DNA of 64,000 nucleotides from JAGTVG01 sp965365275 (GCA_965365275.1 CBDUBA010000008.1:15746-79745), one strand, 5' to 3'. Positions 1 through 9,569 are shown, counted from the first letter of the stretch. Program-made: numbers and translations. Notes: generated from the letters alone by a model not told the origin.

Positions 1-1284
1 GCCAAAATGATACCCTATTGATTTTAACGAGAGGTTGGTATATTCTTTGGCAAAATACATAGCGAGTTGTCTTGCAATGACCACTTCTTTCTTCCTGGTC
101 TTATCTTTCAGGTCTTCCGTTTTTAGATGAAAATACTCTGAAACAGTCTTTTGTATGTAGTCAATACTTACTTCTGTATCTATATCATGTACGATAGTCT
201 TCAGGGTTGTCTTGGCCAGTTCCAGGTCAATATCTTTTTTCATAAGAGAGGCATGGGCAATAAGTGAGATCAGGACACCTTCCAGTTCCCTAACATTGGT
301 ATCAACACTGTAGGCCAAATACTCAATGACTTTTTCAGGAATATTTATACCATCAGATTGCATTTTCTTATGGATAATAGCAATCCTGGTTTCAAAATCA
401 GGCTGTTGAAGATCAGCTGTCAAACCCCATTTAAACCTCGAGAGAAGCCTTTCCTCCATCCCTTTCAGGTCTTTTGGAGGACAATCACTGGTCATGATGA
501 TCTGTTTCCCGGATTGATGCAGATGGTTAAATACATGAAAAAAGATCTCCTGGGTTTTCTCACGGCCAGCCAGGAATTGCACATCATCAAGTATGAGAAT
601 ATCGATCTTATTATAAAAATTCTGGAACTCCTGGATCTTATTGATCTTTACTGATTCAATAAACTGTTGCGTGAATTTTTCGGCCGGAACATAAATGACT
701 TCTTTATCCGAGATATGGTGGAGTATTTCATTCCCAATGGCCTGGGCAAGGTGAGTTTTCCCAAGGCCCACACCACCGTAGACCATCAAAGGATTAAAGG
801 AAGTTATTCCAGGTCGTTGAGCCACAGCAAATCCTGCTGAACGGGCTAACCGGTTACAATCACCTTCGATAAAGGTCTCAAAAGTATAATTTGAATTTAG
901 ATTAAAGTCATACGCAAAAAGATCTTCAATATTTTTATTATTGGATGTATTAATCCCTTCTTTTGGGGTTTTCCTGTCAGGTCTTTGTGAAGTAGGTAAG
1001 TTGATCGTGTAGGGTTCCGATTTGCTGTTTCCTTTATCGATCACAATAGAATACTCCAGTTTCCCTTCTTCTCCAAGCTGATCTACAATGGCGTCCCGTA
1101 ACACATGGACATAATGTTCCTCCAGCCATTCGTAAAAAAACTGGCTGGGCACCTGAATAGTCAATACATTCTTGTCATAATTAATTGGAATAATTGGCTC
1201 AAACCAGGTATTAAAAGCCTGTTCTTCCACATTCTGACGAATTGCAGAGAGACAATTATCCCATATTTTTTGATGATTCAACAC
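1..1284 (-). CDS. dnaA: Chromosomal replication initiator protein DnaA (C-terminus cut by window edge)
   Basis: DnaA is the AAA+ ATPase that binds oriC, melts the origin and loads the replicative helicase. My translation of the minus strand gives 428 codons running off the window. The N-terminal domain I is followed by the AAA+ core with Walker A GGVGLGKTHLAQAIG (encoded near 741-790) and Walker B ILILDDVQ (near 580-605). The last readable residues, LSLKSIGYHFG, are the start of the domain IV DNA-binding signature, so only roughly 40-50 residues should be missing. The start is a GTG at 1282-1284; a stop lies six codons upstream and no ATG is available nearby. It is transcribed away from mutA, sharing a 344-base intergenic region. 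Family identity is certain from the motifs; the GTG start is inferred. Confidence 0.97.
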   Translation of the reverse strand, partial: MLNHQKIWDNCLSAIRQNVEEQAFNTWFEPIIPINYDKNVLTIQVPSQFFYEWLEEHYVHVLRDAIVDQLGEEGKLEYSIVIDKGNSKSEPYTINLPTSQRPDRKTPKEGINTSNNKNIEDLFAYDFNLNSNYTFETFIEGDCNRLARSAGFAVAQRPGITSFNPLMVYGGVGLGKTHLAQAIGNEILHHISDKEVIYVPAEKFTQQFIESVKINKIQEFQNFYNKIDILILDDVQFLAGREKTQEIFFHVFNHLHQSGKQIIMTSDCPPKDLKGMEERLLSRFKWGLTADLQQPDFETRIAIIHKKMQSDGINIPEKVIEYLAYSVDTNVRELEGVLISLIAHASLMKKDIDLELAKTTLKTIVHDIDTEVSIDYIQKTVSEYFHLKTEDLKDKTRKKEVVIARQLAMYFAKEYTNLSLKSIGYHFG

Positions 1285-1628
1285 GTGTGCTCTTACGATA
1301 AATTATTTAAACCCTTATATCTGCCTGGGAAAAGGGTGACAAATTTCAATAAAAAAATCCTAAGAAAAAAATAATACCGAAATTGAAATTCGATTCCTTA
1401 CCAAAGTATAATTTTAATAAAAAATTACCTTATTTTGCAATTAAAATATGATATAAAAAAAATGATTTATATCATTTGATTCCTTGATGGTTATCATATT
1501 AGTCGCATTGTTCTTAAAAGTAGCTTTGCATATAAAATAACACCCATCAGCAACAAAAGTGATTGTAAAGCAGAATACCAACATGTTGCTGTTTTTTTTA
1601 TTTATAACACCATAAAAGATATTTATTT
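1285..1628. other. AT-rich divergent intergenic region between dnaA and mutA
   Basis: This 344-base stretch contains no convincing gene. It is very AT-rich and must hold the promoters of both flanking genes. I looked for DnaA boxes (TTATCCACA and close variants) on both strands and found none, so there is no support for an origin here even though dnaA is adjacent. A perfect TAnnTTTG box facing mutA lies at 1521-1528. Confidence 0.6.
1521..1528 (+). promoter_or_regulatory. Candidate -7 box (TAGCTTTG) for mutAB
   Basis: TAGCTTTG matches the Bacteroidota TAnnTTTG -7 consensus exactly. No good TTTG -33 element is found 19-20 bases upstream. It would give a leader of about 95 bases before mutA. 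Confidence 0.4.
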
Positions 1629-3509
1629 ATGAGTAATGAGCAAGGGGAAGGCCCTCTTTTTTCAGAATTCCCCCCTACTCCCAAAGATAAATGGATTGAG
1701 AAGGCAAACGTTGATTTGAAAGGTGCTGATTTTACAAAAAAACTAGTTTGGAAAACGCTCGAAGGAGTAAGCATCGATCCATTTTACACTTCAGAAGACA
1801 CTGATCACCTTGAATATTTGAAAGGATTTCAAAATCTGAACCTCAATAAGACCAATCCACAGACGGGGCCCCGTTCCTGGATCCTTTATGAGAAAGTAAG
1901 GGTGGGCGATGAGAAAGCTGCAAACAAGGAATCCCAAAGAGCATTCCATATGGGCTCTAATGGGGTAAACTTTATATTCAATGAGTCCGGATCGCCTGAT
2001 TTGGGACTACTGATGAAAAATATATATCCCAACATCAACCCGGTTAAATTCACAGTTCAGGATAATCTAGGTTCAGTGCTTAAAGGATATTTGGAGATTA
2101 TTGAAAGGAATCCTGATCTTGAATTAAATGACATCATGGGCGGATTTGATTATGATCCGCTTATGCACTATACGCTTAATGGCAATCTGAATGAAGGTGG
2201 CATCGAAGCCTTGGCCAATGCGTTTAGATTAACAAAGGATACCCCTGACTTCAAATCCCTTACCGTAAATGGCAGTCATTTTCATAATTCAGGAGCTAAT
2301 TCAGCGCAGGAAATCGCACTGGTCATCAATGCGGCCGTTGAATATATTGAACGGTTGGGAAGCCTGGGAATCTCATTGAAAGAATTCTTAGCAGGCTTTG
2401 AGTTCTCCCTTGCTGTAGGAACCAATTATTTCATGGAGATTGCAAAAATAAGAGCTTTAAGGGTATTGTTTTATAATGTTTTGAAAGCCTATAAATTAGA
2501 AGATTTCAAACCGGGAGACATATTGATCCATAGTGAATCGTCAGTCTGGACAAAGACCTTGTATGATCCTTATGTAAATATGTTGCGAAATACCACTGAG
2601 GCGATGTCAGCAATATTAGGAGGTTGTAACAGCCTCACGATATCTGCTTTTGATGATATCTTCAGCCAACCGACAGAATTCTCTAAACGAATATCACGAA
2701 ATATATCAAACTTACTCAGGGAGGAATCTCATTTTGACAAAGTATCTGATCCGGCTGCAGGATCATATTATATTGAAGAATTAACAGACAAACTGGTTGA
2801 ATCTGCTCTTAAAGTGTTTCAGGAAATAGAAAGCGAAGGGGGATTTGTAGAAGCATTTGAGAAAGGAAAGATCAAAGAAATGATCGAATCTTCCAGAAAT
2901 AAACAGCATGATCTGATAACCAAGCGCAAAGAAGTTTTTATTGGCACAAACCAATATCCTAATCCTTCAGAATCCATAGATCCAGGAGAAATAACCATAA
3001 AAAATCCAAGGGATCAACAAGATCAGAAAATTCTGACCCCATCGCGGGGAGCCCTACAATTTGAAAAACTCCGTTTGGCTACTGACAGGTTCAGCAGAAA
3101 AAATGGTGAAGAAAAGAGACCAAAGGTTTTTTTATCATTAATTGGGGAAAACAAAGTTATGCGTAAAGCCAGGGCTACTTTTTCTACGGGATTCTTTGGA
3201 TGTGCTGGATTTAAGGTTATTGAAAGCAGCCCATCCCCCGACCTGTTTAAGGCTGTCCATAAAGCCATTGAAAGCAATGCCGAAATTGTAGTCATGTGTG
3301 GTGCTGATGAAGATTACCTCACAAGTGGTGTAGATTATGCCACGGCTTATAAGGGAAACAGTGATGGAATTCTCCTTATTGCAGGTAATCCTGAAGAAAA
3401 TCGTGCAGCATTAATAGAAGCTGGTGTCTTGGATTTTATCAATCTCCAGACAAACTTAATAGAATCACTCAGAAACTTCCAGAATAAGCTAAATATCATT
3501 AAGGCTTAA
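1629..3509 (+). CDS. mutA: Methylmalonyl-CoA mutase small subunit (MutA)
   Basis: This is the non-catalytic beta subunit of adenosylcobalamin-dependent methylmalonyl-CoA mutase, which pairs with MutB to interconvert succinyl-CoA and (R)-methylmalonyl-CoA in propionate metabolism. At 626 residues it has the usual length. The first two thirds follow the mutase TIM barrel (SHFHNSGANSAQEIAL, DPAAGSYYIEELTDKL). The C-terminal part (about 500-620) has the cobalamin-binding fold (VFLSLIGENKVMRKARATF) but lacks the DxHxxG cobalt-ligand motif, as expected for the small subunit. ATG start; mutB begins 10 bases after the stop, so the two are surely co-transcribed. Confidence 0.96.
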   Translation: MSNEQGEGPLFSEFPPTPKDKWIEKANVDLKGADFTKKLVWKTLEGVSIDPFYTSEDTDHLEYLKGFQNLNLNKTNPQTGPRSWILYEKVRVGDEKAANKESQRAFHMGSNGVNFIFNESGSPDLGLLMKNIYPNINPVKFTVQDNLGSVLKGYLEIIERNPDLELNDIMGGFDYDPLMHYTLNGNLNEGGIEALANAFRLTKDTPDFKSLTVNGSHFHNSGANSAQEIALVINAAVEYIERLGSLGISLKEFLAGFEFSLAVGTNYFMEIAKIRALRVLFYNVLKAYKLEDFKPGDILIHSESSVWTKTLYDPYVNMLRNTTEAMSAILGGCNSLTISAFDDIFSQPTEFSKRISRNISNLLREESHFDKVSDPAAGSYYIEELTDKLVESALKVFQEIESEGGFVEAFEKGKIKEMIESSRNKQHDLITKRKEVFIGTNQYPNPSESIDPGEITIKNPRDQQDQKILTPSRGALQFEKLRLATDRFSRKNGEEKRPKVFLSLIGENKVMRKARATFSTGFFGCAGFKVIESSPSPDLFKAVHKAIESNAEIVVMCGADEDYLTSGVDYATAYKGNSDGILLIAGNPEENRAALIEAGVLDFINLQTNLIESLRNFQNKLNIIKA

Positions 3510-3519
3510 ACAAAGAATT

Positions 3520-5673
3520 ATGAAACCCGAATTTTCAAAAATATCCATAGACACCATAAGAACAACAAGGCAGGAAGCAGCTGATCTGGAGAATATAAAT
3601 AAAGTTTGGTCTTCGCCCGAAAAAATTAATGTGAAGCCTTACTTCACAGCTGAGGATATCAAAGATGCCGAGCATATTAACTATGCAGCTGGAATTCCTC
3701 CATACCTCCGGGGACCGTATTCCACTATGTATGTTATGAGACCCTGGACGGTCAGACAATATGCTGGTTTCTCTACTGCTGAAGAGTCCAATGCTTTTTA
3801 CAGGAGAAATCTTGCAGCAGGTCAAAAAGGATTATCCATTGCCTTTGACCTGGCTACACACAGAGGTTACGATTCAGATCATCCCAGGGTTGTTGGTGAT
3901 GTAGGTAAAGCTGGTGTTGCCATTGACTCTATCCTTGATATGAAGATCCTGTTCGATGAAATTCCTCTGGATCAAATGTCTGTATCCATGACGATGAATG
4001 GCGCAGTGATACCTGTAATGGCCTTCTATATTGTAGCCGCCGAGGAGCAGGGTGTAACAACCGAAAAACTCGCAGGCACAATACAAAATGATATCCTCAA
4101 GGAATTCATGGTTCGAAACACCTATATCTATCCACCCATCCCATCCATGAAGATCATTGCAGATATATTCGAATATACTTCTAAAAAGATGCCGAAGTTC
4201 AACTCGATCAGTATCAGTGGATATCACATGCAGGAAGCAGGAGCCACAGCAGATATAGAATTAGCTTATACCCTAGCTGACGGGCTTGAATATATTCGTA
4301 CAGGTATTGCAGCTGGCATTGACGTTGATAAGTTTGCGCCAAGGTTGTCTTTCTTCTGGGCAGTTGGCATGAATCACTTTATGGAAATAGCCAAGATGAG
4401 GGCAGGAAGGTTATTATGGGCCAAAATCGTGAACCAGTTCAATCCTAAGAATCCGAAATCCATGTCGCTCAGGACTCACAGCCAGACTTCCGGATGGAGT
4501 CTGACAGAACAGGATCCTTTCAATAATGTAGCCCGTACCTGTGTGGAAGCAATGGCTGCAGCACTTGGTCATACGCAGTCGCTACATACTAACGCCCTGG
4601 ATGAAGCAATTGCTCTTCCAACTGATTTTTCAGCCAGGATTGCCAGGAATACGCAATTATACCTTCAGGAGGAGACAAATATTTGCCGGTCCGTTGATCC
4701 CTGGGCAGGATCGTATTATGTGGAATACCTTACACAGGAATTGGCTAAAAAAGCCTGGGATCATATTGAAGAGATCGAGGAACTGGGAGGTATGGCCAAG
4801 GCAATTGAAACCGGGATACCAAAAATGAGGATTGAAGAAGCTGCTGCGAGAAAGCAGGCCAGGATTGATTCCGGGAAAGACAGTATTATTGGTGTAAATA
4901 CCTATCAAACTGAAGAAAATATTGACATAGAATTACTCGAGGTTGACAATACTTCAGTGCGTCAGGCTCAGTTGGAAAGACTTGAAAAGCTCAAAAAAGA
5001 AAGAAATAAACAGGATGTAGACGCAGCTTTGGAAGCCATTTCAAAATGTGCTGAGGGCGGTGAGGGTAATTTACTTGAACTCTCCGTTGATGCAGCGAGG
5101 AAAAGAGCAACGCTGGGTGAGATTTCCATGGCGATGGAAAAGGTTTTTGGCAGACACAAAGCTACCATCAGATCAATATCAGGGATCTACTCTTCTGAAG
5201 CTTTCGATGATTCGGATTTTAATGAAGCCAAAGAACTTACAGATAAGTTCGCCAAACTGGAAGGAAGGAGACCAAGGATCATGGTGGCTAAAATGGGCCA
5301 GGATGGTCACGACCGTGGAGCAAAGGTGATCTCCACCTCATTTGCTGACCTTGGCTTTGATGTGGACGTAGGCCCCCTTTTTCAGACACCAGCCGAGGTA
5401 GCTAAACAGGCTGCTGAAAACGATGTGGATATTGTGGGCGCATCCAGTCTGGCAGCAGGACATAAAACACTGGTTCCTCAACTTATTGAAGAATTAAAGA
5501 AGATCAACCGGGAGGATATCATGGTGGTAGCCGGTGGCGTAATTCCTCCCAAAGATTATGATTACCTTTATAAAAGGGGAGTTGGCGCTGTGTTCGGACC
5601 TGGCACTGTAATTTCTGAAGCGGCAAAGAAAATTCTCAGGAAACTCCTTGAGGGCGATATGGAATCCGTGTAA
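3520..5673 (+). CDS. mutB: Methylmalonyl-CoA mutase large (catalytic) subunit (MutB)
   Basis: This is the catalytic alpha subunit of the B12-dependent mutase, 717 residues. The substrate barrel shows RGPYSTMYVMRPWTVRQYAG and GYHMQEAGATADIELAYT, which contains the active-site His region. The C-terminal cobalamin domain has the base-off ligand motif D595-x-H597-x-x-G600 in KMGQDGHDRGAKVIS, so this subunit, unlike MutA, binds the corrin. It sits 10 bases after mutA. The associated GTPase gene meaB is about 800 bases downstream beyond one opposite-strand gene, so the set forms a full mutase module. No epimerase or propionyl-CoA carboxylase gene is in the window. Confidence 0.98.
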   Translation: MKPEFSKISIDTIRTTRQEAADLENINKVWSSPEKINVKPYFTAEDIKDAEHINYAAGIPPYLRGPYSTMYVMRPWTVRQYAGFSTAEESNAFYRRNLAAGQKGLSIAFDLATHRGYDSDHPRVVGDVGKAGVAIDSILDMKILFDEIPLDQMSVSMTMNGAVIPVMAFYIVAAEEQGVTTEKLAGTIQNDILKEFMVRNTYIYPPIPSMKIIADIFEYTSKKMPKFNSISISGYHMQEAGATADIELAYTLADGLEYIRTGIAAGIDVDKFAPRLSFFWAVGMNHFMEIAKMRAGRLLWAKIVNQFNPKNPKSMSLRTHSQTSGWSLTEQDPFNNVARTCVEAMAAALGHTQSLHTNALDEAIALPTDFSARIARNTQLYLQEETNICRSVDPWAGSYYVEYLTQELAKKAWDHIEEIEELGGMAKAIETGIPKMRIEEAAARKQARIDSGKDSIIGVNTYQTEENIDIELLEVDNTSVRQAQLERLEKLKKERNKQDVDAALEAISKCAEGGEGNLLELSVDAARKRATLGEISMAMEKVFGRHKATIRSISGIYSSEAFDDSDFNEAKELTDKFAKLEGRRPRIMVAKMGQDGHDRGAKVISTSFADLGFDVDVGPLFQTPAEVAKQAAENDVDIVGASSLAAGHKTLVPQLIEELKKINREDIMVVAGGVIPPKDYDYLYKRGVGAVFGPGTVISEAAKKILRKLLEGDMESV

Positions 5674-5707
5674 TTAGGGTATAATATCAGCTATAATTGT
5701 CACTCAG

Positions 5708-5760
5708 AAGGCGGCTTGTTGGTGTATGGGTAATCCATTGATTTAAAAACAAGCTGCCTT
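5708..5760 (+). repeat. Inverted repeat downstream of mutB
   Basis: AAGGCGGCTTGTT (5708-5720) pairs with AACAAGCTGCCTT (5748-5760): a 13-base stem with one G-U wobble and a 27-base loop. It lies between the convergent ends of mutB and the next gene and may act as a transcript end or processing structure. There is no U-tract, so a standard terminator call is not justified. Confidence 0.5.
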
Positions 5761-5787
5761 TACGAGGACAAGGCGTTGGAAAGAGCA

Positions 5788-6165
5788 CTAGATGTGGCCC
5801 CCGGCCAGTAAATATATTGTTATTGATGAAACGATTATTCCCAGTATGGTTGTGATGTTGTGGGTTCTTAGAATCTGGTTGTTATAACCCCTGTCAAAAC
5901 TAAGTAAAATACCAGAGGCAATTAAGCCCACTATCAAGGCTGCCAGGGAAATAGAAAGTACCAGGATGCCTGTGGTAATGGTTTGGACCTGCAACAGGTT
6001 CCAGATAACTAATGAGGTAAAAATCACGGTTCCCAGACCAAAAAATACATGTAAGATCAATATAGCAGGATTCAAAGGTTTTCCCGTATGACTCAGCCAT
6101 ATGCCACTGGCAATGGCTAAAAAGTATAATACTTCTGCTGTAACTATTTGTAATACCGTACTCAT
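5788..6165 (-). CDS. Small hypothetical four-helix membrane protein
   Basis: I do not recognise a named family. The 125-residue product starts MSTVLQIVTAEVLYFLA and shows about four hydrophobic helices (roughly residues 5-22, 32-53, 62-85 and 98-121) with short polar loops, consistent with an inner-membrane protein. The open frame can be extended to a TTG at 6196-6198, but the internal ATG at 6163-6165 is a better start because the extra 11 residues are polar and the membrane segment follows directly. It is encoded opposite to and between mutAB and meaB, with no visible link to B12 chemistry. Confidence 0.7.
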   Translation of the reverse strand: MSTVLQIVTAEVLYFLAIASGIWLSHTGKPLNPAILILHVFFGLGTVIFTSLVIWNLLQVQTITTGILVLSISLAALIVGLIASGILLSFDRGYNNQILRTHNITTILGIIVSSITIYLLAGGHI

Positions 6166-6442
6166 TTCAATAATTAATTCCTGTTTCTGAAAAAACAACC
6201 CTAGTTAATACATTATTATAAAACATTCCAGAATATAATAATTTATTTTTAAGCAAAGCACTTCAATGTTACAAGATTAGAAGCACTATTTTGGACGGCA
6301 CAGGGTCGGTTCAAAAATTTTAGGATAATGTAAAAACAACATTTTCGCTCTGCCTGGAATTACCCTGAATTATTAAATCCTATCCGCTATTACCACAAAA
6401 ACTCAATATATAAAACATAGGGGAAATTGAATTGATTTTCCT

Positions 6443-6450
6443 TAATTTTG
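6443..6450 (+). promoter_or_regulatory. Candidate -7 box (TAATTTTG) immediately before meaB
   Basis: TAATTTTG fits the TAnnTTTG consensus perfectly and ends only 7 bases before the meaB ATG at 6458. If used, the transcript would be nearly leaderless. No clear -33 element is seen. Confidence 0.4.
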
Positions 6451-6457
6451 GGAACTG

Positions 6458-7489
6458 ATGAAATACGTCCGAAAGAAAAGACTTGCACCAAAAGCCTACG
6501 TTGATGGGATCCTTAAGGGAGACAGAATCCTTCTTAGCAAAGCCATTACTCTGATTGAAAGTGTCCTCCCGGAGGATAACGAACTTGCCGAGGAAGTCCT
6601 CTCCACAATCATTCCATACACAGGGAATTCCATGCGTATTGGAATAACCGGTGTGCCCGGTGTTGGTAAGAGTACTTTTATTGAGTCTTTTGGGAAACAT
6701 GTTACTTCATTGGGTAAAAAGTTGGCTGTTCTTACCATTGATCCTAGCAGCCAAAGATCAAAAGGTGCCATTCTGGGAGATAAAACCAGAATGGAATCCC
6801 TCGCAACAGATCCAAAGGCATATATAAGACCTTCGGCTTCCGGTTCAGCATTGGGTGGTGTTGCACAGAAGACCCGAGAAACGATGTTGTTATGTGAAGC
6901 TGCAGGCTATGAAGTAATATTTATTGAAACCGTTGGGGTTGGTCAATCCGAAACAGCAGTACATGGGATGGTTGACTTTTTCCTGTTATTAATGCTTGCC
7001 GGAGCTGGTGATGAACTTCAGGGCATTAAAAAGGGGATCATGGAGATGGCGGATTCTATAATTATTACTAAGGCTGACGGAGAAAATATTAGAAAGGCCG
7101 AGCGGGCTAAGATAGAATATCAGAATGCTCTACATCTTTTTCCACCAAGTAAAATTGGATGGTATCCAAAAGTTATGTTATGTTCCTCACTGGAGGAAAC
7201 CGGGATCAGTGAAGTATGGCAATTGATTGAAGAGTACTTCAGGCATATAAGGGAAATTGGGGTTTTCGACATAAAAAGAAAAGAACAGAATGTTGCCTGG
7301 ATGCATCACCTGATAAAAGACACCCTGACCAAACGTTTTTTTAATAGTGAAATTATTAAAGAGAATCTGAAGAGCGAAGAAGCTAAAGTCGCCCTTGGAA
7401 TAATCCCTTCCATTAAAGCTGCAAGGAACCTGCTAGCCGCCTATGATTCTAATAAATCCACAACAGGTAATCAAGTCAAAAATTCCTAA
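6458..7489 (+). CDS. meaB: Methylmalonyl-CoA mutase-associated GTPase MeaB (ArgK/MMAA family)
   Basis: MeaB is a G3E P-loop GTPase that protects and reloads methylmalonyl-CoA mutase by gating adenosylcobalamin transfer and ejecting damaged cofactor. The 343-residue product has Walker A GVPGVGKST (about residues 65-73), the IDPSSQRSKGAILGDKTRM segment typical of the family, the IETVGVGQSE switch and the TKADGEN base-recognition motif, followed by a C-terminal helical dimerisation region. The older name ArgK (arginine kinase) is a historic misassignment. Its closeness to mutAB supports the function. It is probably transcribed alone, as a divergent membrane-protein gene lies upstream and dnaK has its own leader. 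Confidence 0.95.
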   Translation: MKYVRKKRLAPKAYVDGILKGDRILLSKAITLIESVLPEDNELAEEVLSTIIPYTGNSMRIGITGVPGVGKSTFIESFGKHVTSLGKKLAVLTIDPSSQRSKGAILGDKTRMESLATDPKAYIRPSASGSALGGVAQKTRETMLLCEAAGYEVIFIETVGVGQSETAVHGMVDFFLLLMLAGAGDELQGIKKGIMEMADSIIITKADGENIRKAERAKIEYQNALHLFPPSKIGWYPKVMLCSSLEETGISEVWQLIEEYFRHIREIGVFDIKRKEQNVAWMHHLIKDTLTKRFFNSEIIKENLKSEEAKVALGIIPSIKAARNLLAAYDSNKSTTGNQVKNS

Positions 7490-7516
7490 CAGGATAATAC
7501 ATTTCCTTAGAAATAC

Positions 7517-7567
7517 TGACAAACTGTCATTTTTGTGTTTAAATCTTCCCTTGGCACAGGGATTGAT
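7517..7567 (+). promoter_or_regulatory. dnaK upstream region: small inverted repeat and sigma-54-like motif
   Basis: TTGGCAC at 7551-7557, then AGGGA, then TTGAT at 7563-7567, matches the sigma-54 -24/-12 pattern (YTGGCAC-N5-TTGCW) except for A in place of C in the -12 element. It would start transcription near 7577, about 40 bases before dnaK. A 5-base inverted repeat TGACA-AAC-TGTCA lies at 7517-7529. No CIRCE (HrcA) element is present. Confidence 0.35.
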
Positions 7568-7615
7568 GACCTAAAACTGATAAAAAGTGGAATATAAAAA
7601 TTAAACGATAAAATA

Positions 7616-9547
7616 ATGGGTAAAATAATTGGTATAGACTTAGGTACAACGAACTCTTGTGTCGCCGTTATGGAAGGAAACGAGCCGGTTGTTATTCCTA
7701 ATAGTGAAGGAAGAAGAACAACACCATCTATCGTGGCTTTTCTTGATGATGGCAAGGGAGAAAGAAAGGTTGGTGATCCTGCCAAACGTCAGGCAATTAC
7801 CAATCCTCAGAATACCATTTCTTCTGTTAAGCGGTTTATGGGCAAAAAGTTCAGTGAGGTAGCAGAAGAAAGGAAAAATGTTTCTTATAACCTGGTAAAA
7901 GGAAATAATGACACTGTCAGAATGAAAATTGGCGACAGGTTATATACACCTCAGGAAATTTCTGCCATGGTACTTCAGAAGATGAAAAGTACTGCAGAAG
8001 ATTATCTCGGCACCTCAATTACTGAGGCTGTAATTACCGTTCCTGCTTACTTTAATGATGCTGAAAGGCAAGCTACCAAAGAAGCTGGACAAATTGCGGG
8101 CCTTGATGTTAAAAGGATTATCAACGAACCTACCGCAGCCTCCCTGGCCTATGGACTGGAGAAGAAAAACAAGGATATGAAAATTGCGGTATTCGACCTT
8201 GGTGGGGGAACATTTGATATTTCCGTCCTGGAATTGGGCGATGGTGTCTTTGAAGTGAAATCAACCAACGGTGATGTACACCTCGGTGGTGATGATTTCG
8301 ACTCCGCCATAATTGACTGGTTGGCTGAAGAGTTCAAGAAAGATGAAAATATTGATCTGAGAAAAGATCCTATGGCATTACAGCGATTGAAAGAAGCAGC
8401 TGAAAAAGCCAAAATAGAACTTTCAAGTTCTACAAGTACAGAAATTAACCTGCCTTACATTATGCCGGTTGATGGAATACCAAAACACCTTGTCAGAACC
8501 ATGTCAAGGTCAAAATTCGAACAACTGACTGATCATCTTGTTCAAAGAACTGTAGGCCCCTGCGAGCAGGCAGTTAAGGATTCCGGATTTTCTGTCAACG
8601 AGATTGATGAGATCATCCTGGTTGGAGGATCAACGAGAATTCCGAAAATCCAGGAAACTGTTGAATCGTTCTTCGGGAAGAAACCTTCGAAAGGGGTGAA
8701 TCCGGATGAGGTAGTTGCAGTTGGTGCTGCTATTCAGGGTGGAGTCTTAACTGGCGAAGTCAAAGATGTACTCTTGCTTGACGTAACACCTTTATCACTG
8801 GGAATTGAAACCCTTGGTGGTGTAACAACAAAGCTCATTGAATCAAATACTACGATACCAACAAAAAAATCGGAAGTATTCTCTACCGCAGCGGATAATC
8901 AGCCATCTGTTGAAATCCATGTACTGCAGGGGGAACGATCGATGGCCAAGGATAACAGGACCATCGGAAGATTCCATCTTGATGGGATCCCACCTGCTCC
9001 TAGAGGTGTGCCTCAGATCGAAGTTACATTTGATATTGATGCAAACGGTATACTACATGTTTCTGCAAAGGACAAAGGAACAGGCAAAGAGCAGAAGATC
9101 AGGATAGAGGCTTCTTCAGGACTTACAGATGATGAAATCGAAAAAATGAAGAATGAGGCGAAAGCCAATGCTGAAACTGACAAGGTGGAACGTGAGAAAA
9201 TAGATAAGATAAATGCTGCTGACTCACTGATTTTCCAGACAGAAAAACAAATGAAGGAATATGGCGATAAACTTTCTGAAGGGAATAAAACTGCGATCAA
9301 CGGTGCCCTCGATAAATTAAAGGAAGCACATAAGTCGCAGGACATCGCGGCGATTGACAAAGCCATGGAAGAAATGAATGCCGCATGGCAGAATGCTTCC
9401 CAGGAAATGTATGCAGCTTCAGGTGCTGAAAATGCAGGCCAGACCGGTGGCTCACAGCCTGGTGCTGAAGCTCCTCCTTCAGATGGTGGCGACGATAGTG
9501 GCGTATCTGATGTGGAATATGAAGAAGTAGATGACAAGAAAAAATAA
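7616..9547 (+). CDS. dnaK: Molecular chaperone DnaK (Hsp70)
   Basis: DnaK is the ATP-dependent cytoplasmic Hsp70 that binds exposed hydrophobic peptides with DnaJ and GrpE. At 643 residues the length is standard. The N-terminal ATPase starts MGKIIGIDLGTTNSCVAV and contains VPAYFNDAERQATKEAG, IINEPTAASLAYG and FDLGGGTFDIS. The substrate-binding domain includes LLLDVTPLSLGIETLGG, and the tail ends in an acidic segment VEYEEVDDKKK. No dnaJ or grpE is adjacent. The gene is followed 22 bases later by a strong hairpin terminator, so it is likely monocistronic. Confidence 0.99.
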   Translation: MGKIIGIDLGTTNSCVAVMEGNEPVVIPNSEGRRTTPSIVAFLDDGKGERKVGDPAKRQAITNPQNTISSVKRFMGKKFSEVAEERKNVSYNLVKGNNDTVRMKIGDRLYTPQEISAMVLQKMKSTAEDYLGTSITEAVITVPAYFNDAERQATKEAGQIAGLDVKRIINEPTAASLAYGLEKKNKDMKIAVFDLGGGTFDISVLELGDGVFEVKSTNGDVHLGGDDFDSAIIDWLAEEFKKDENIDLRKDPMALQRLKEAAEKAKIELSSSTSTEINLPYIMPVDGIPKHLVRTMSRSKFEQLTDHLVQRTVGPCEQAVKDSGFSVNEIDEIILVGGSTRIPKIQETVESFFGKKPSKGVNPDEVVAVGAAIQGGVLTGEVKDVLLLDVTPLSLGIETLGGVTTKLIESNTTIPTKKSEVFSTAADNQPSVEIHVLQGERSMAKDNRTIGRFHLDGIPPAPRGVPQIEVTFDIDANGILHVSAKDKGTGKEQKIRIEASSGLTDDEIEKMKNEAKANAETDKVEREKIDKINAADSLIFQTEKQMKEYGDKLSEGNKTAINGALDKLKEAHKSQDIAAIDKAMEEMNAAWQNASQEMYAASGAENAGQTGGSQPGAEAPPSDGGDDSGVSDVEYEEVDDKKK

Positions 9548-9569
9548 ACTATAGATCATCCTGTTTTAG

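Noticed and set aside
1285..1628. Replication origin next to dnaA
   Set aside because: The region is AT-rich, but I found no DnaA boxes on either strand, and dnaA is often not at oriC in Bacteroidota.
7490..7615. CIRCE/HrcA operator before dnaK
   Set aside because: The TTAGCACTC-N9-GAGTGCTAA inverted repeat is absent.
9013..9537. A 174-codon open frame antisense to the 3' end of dnaK
   Set aside because: It is rich in Ser/Ala/Phe as expected from the complement of the Lys/Glu-rich dnaK tail and resembles no protein family.
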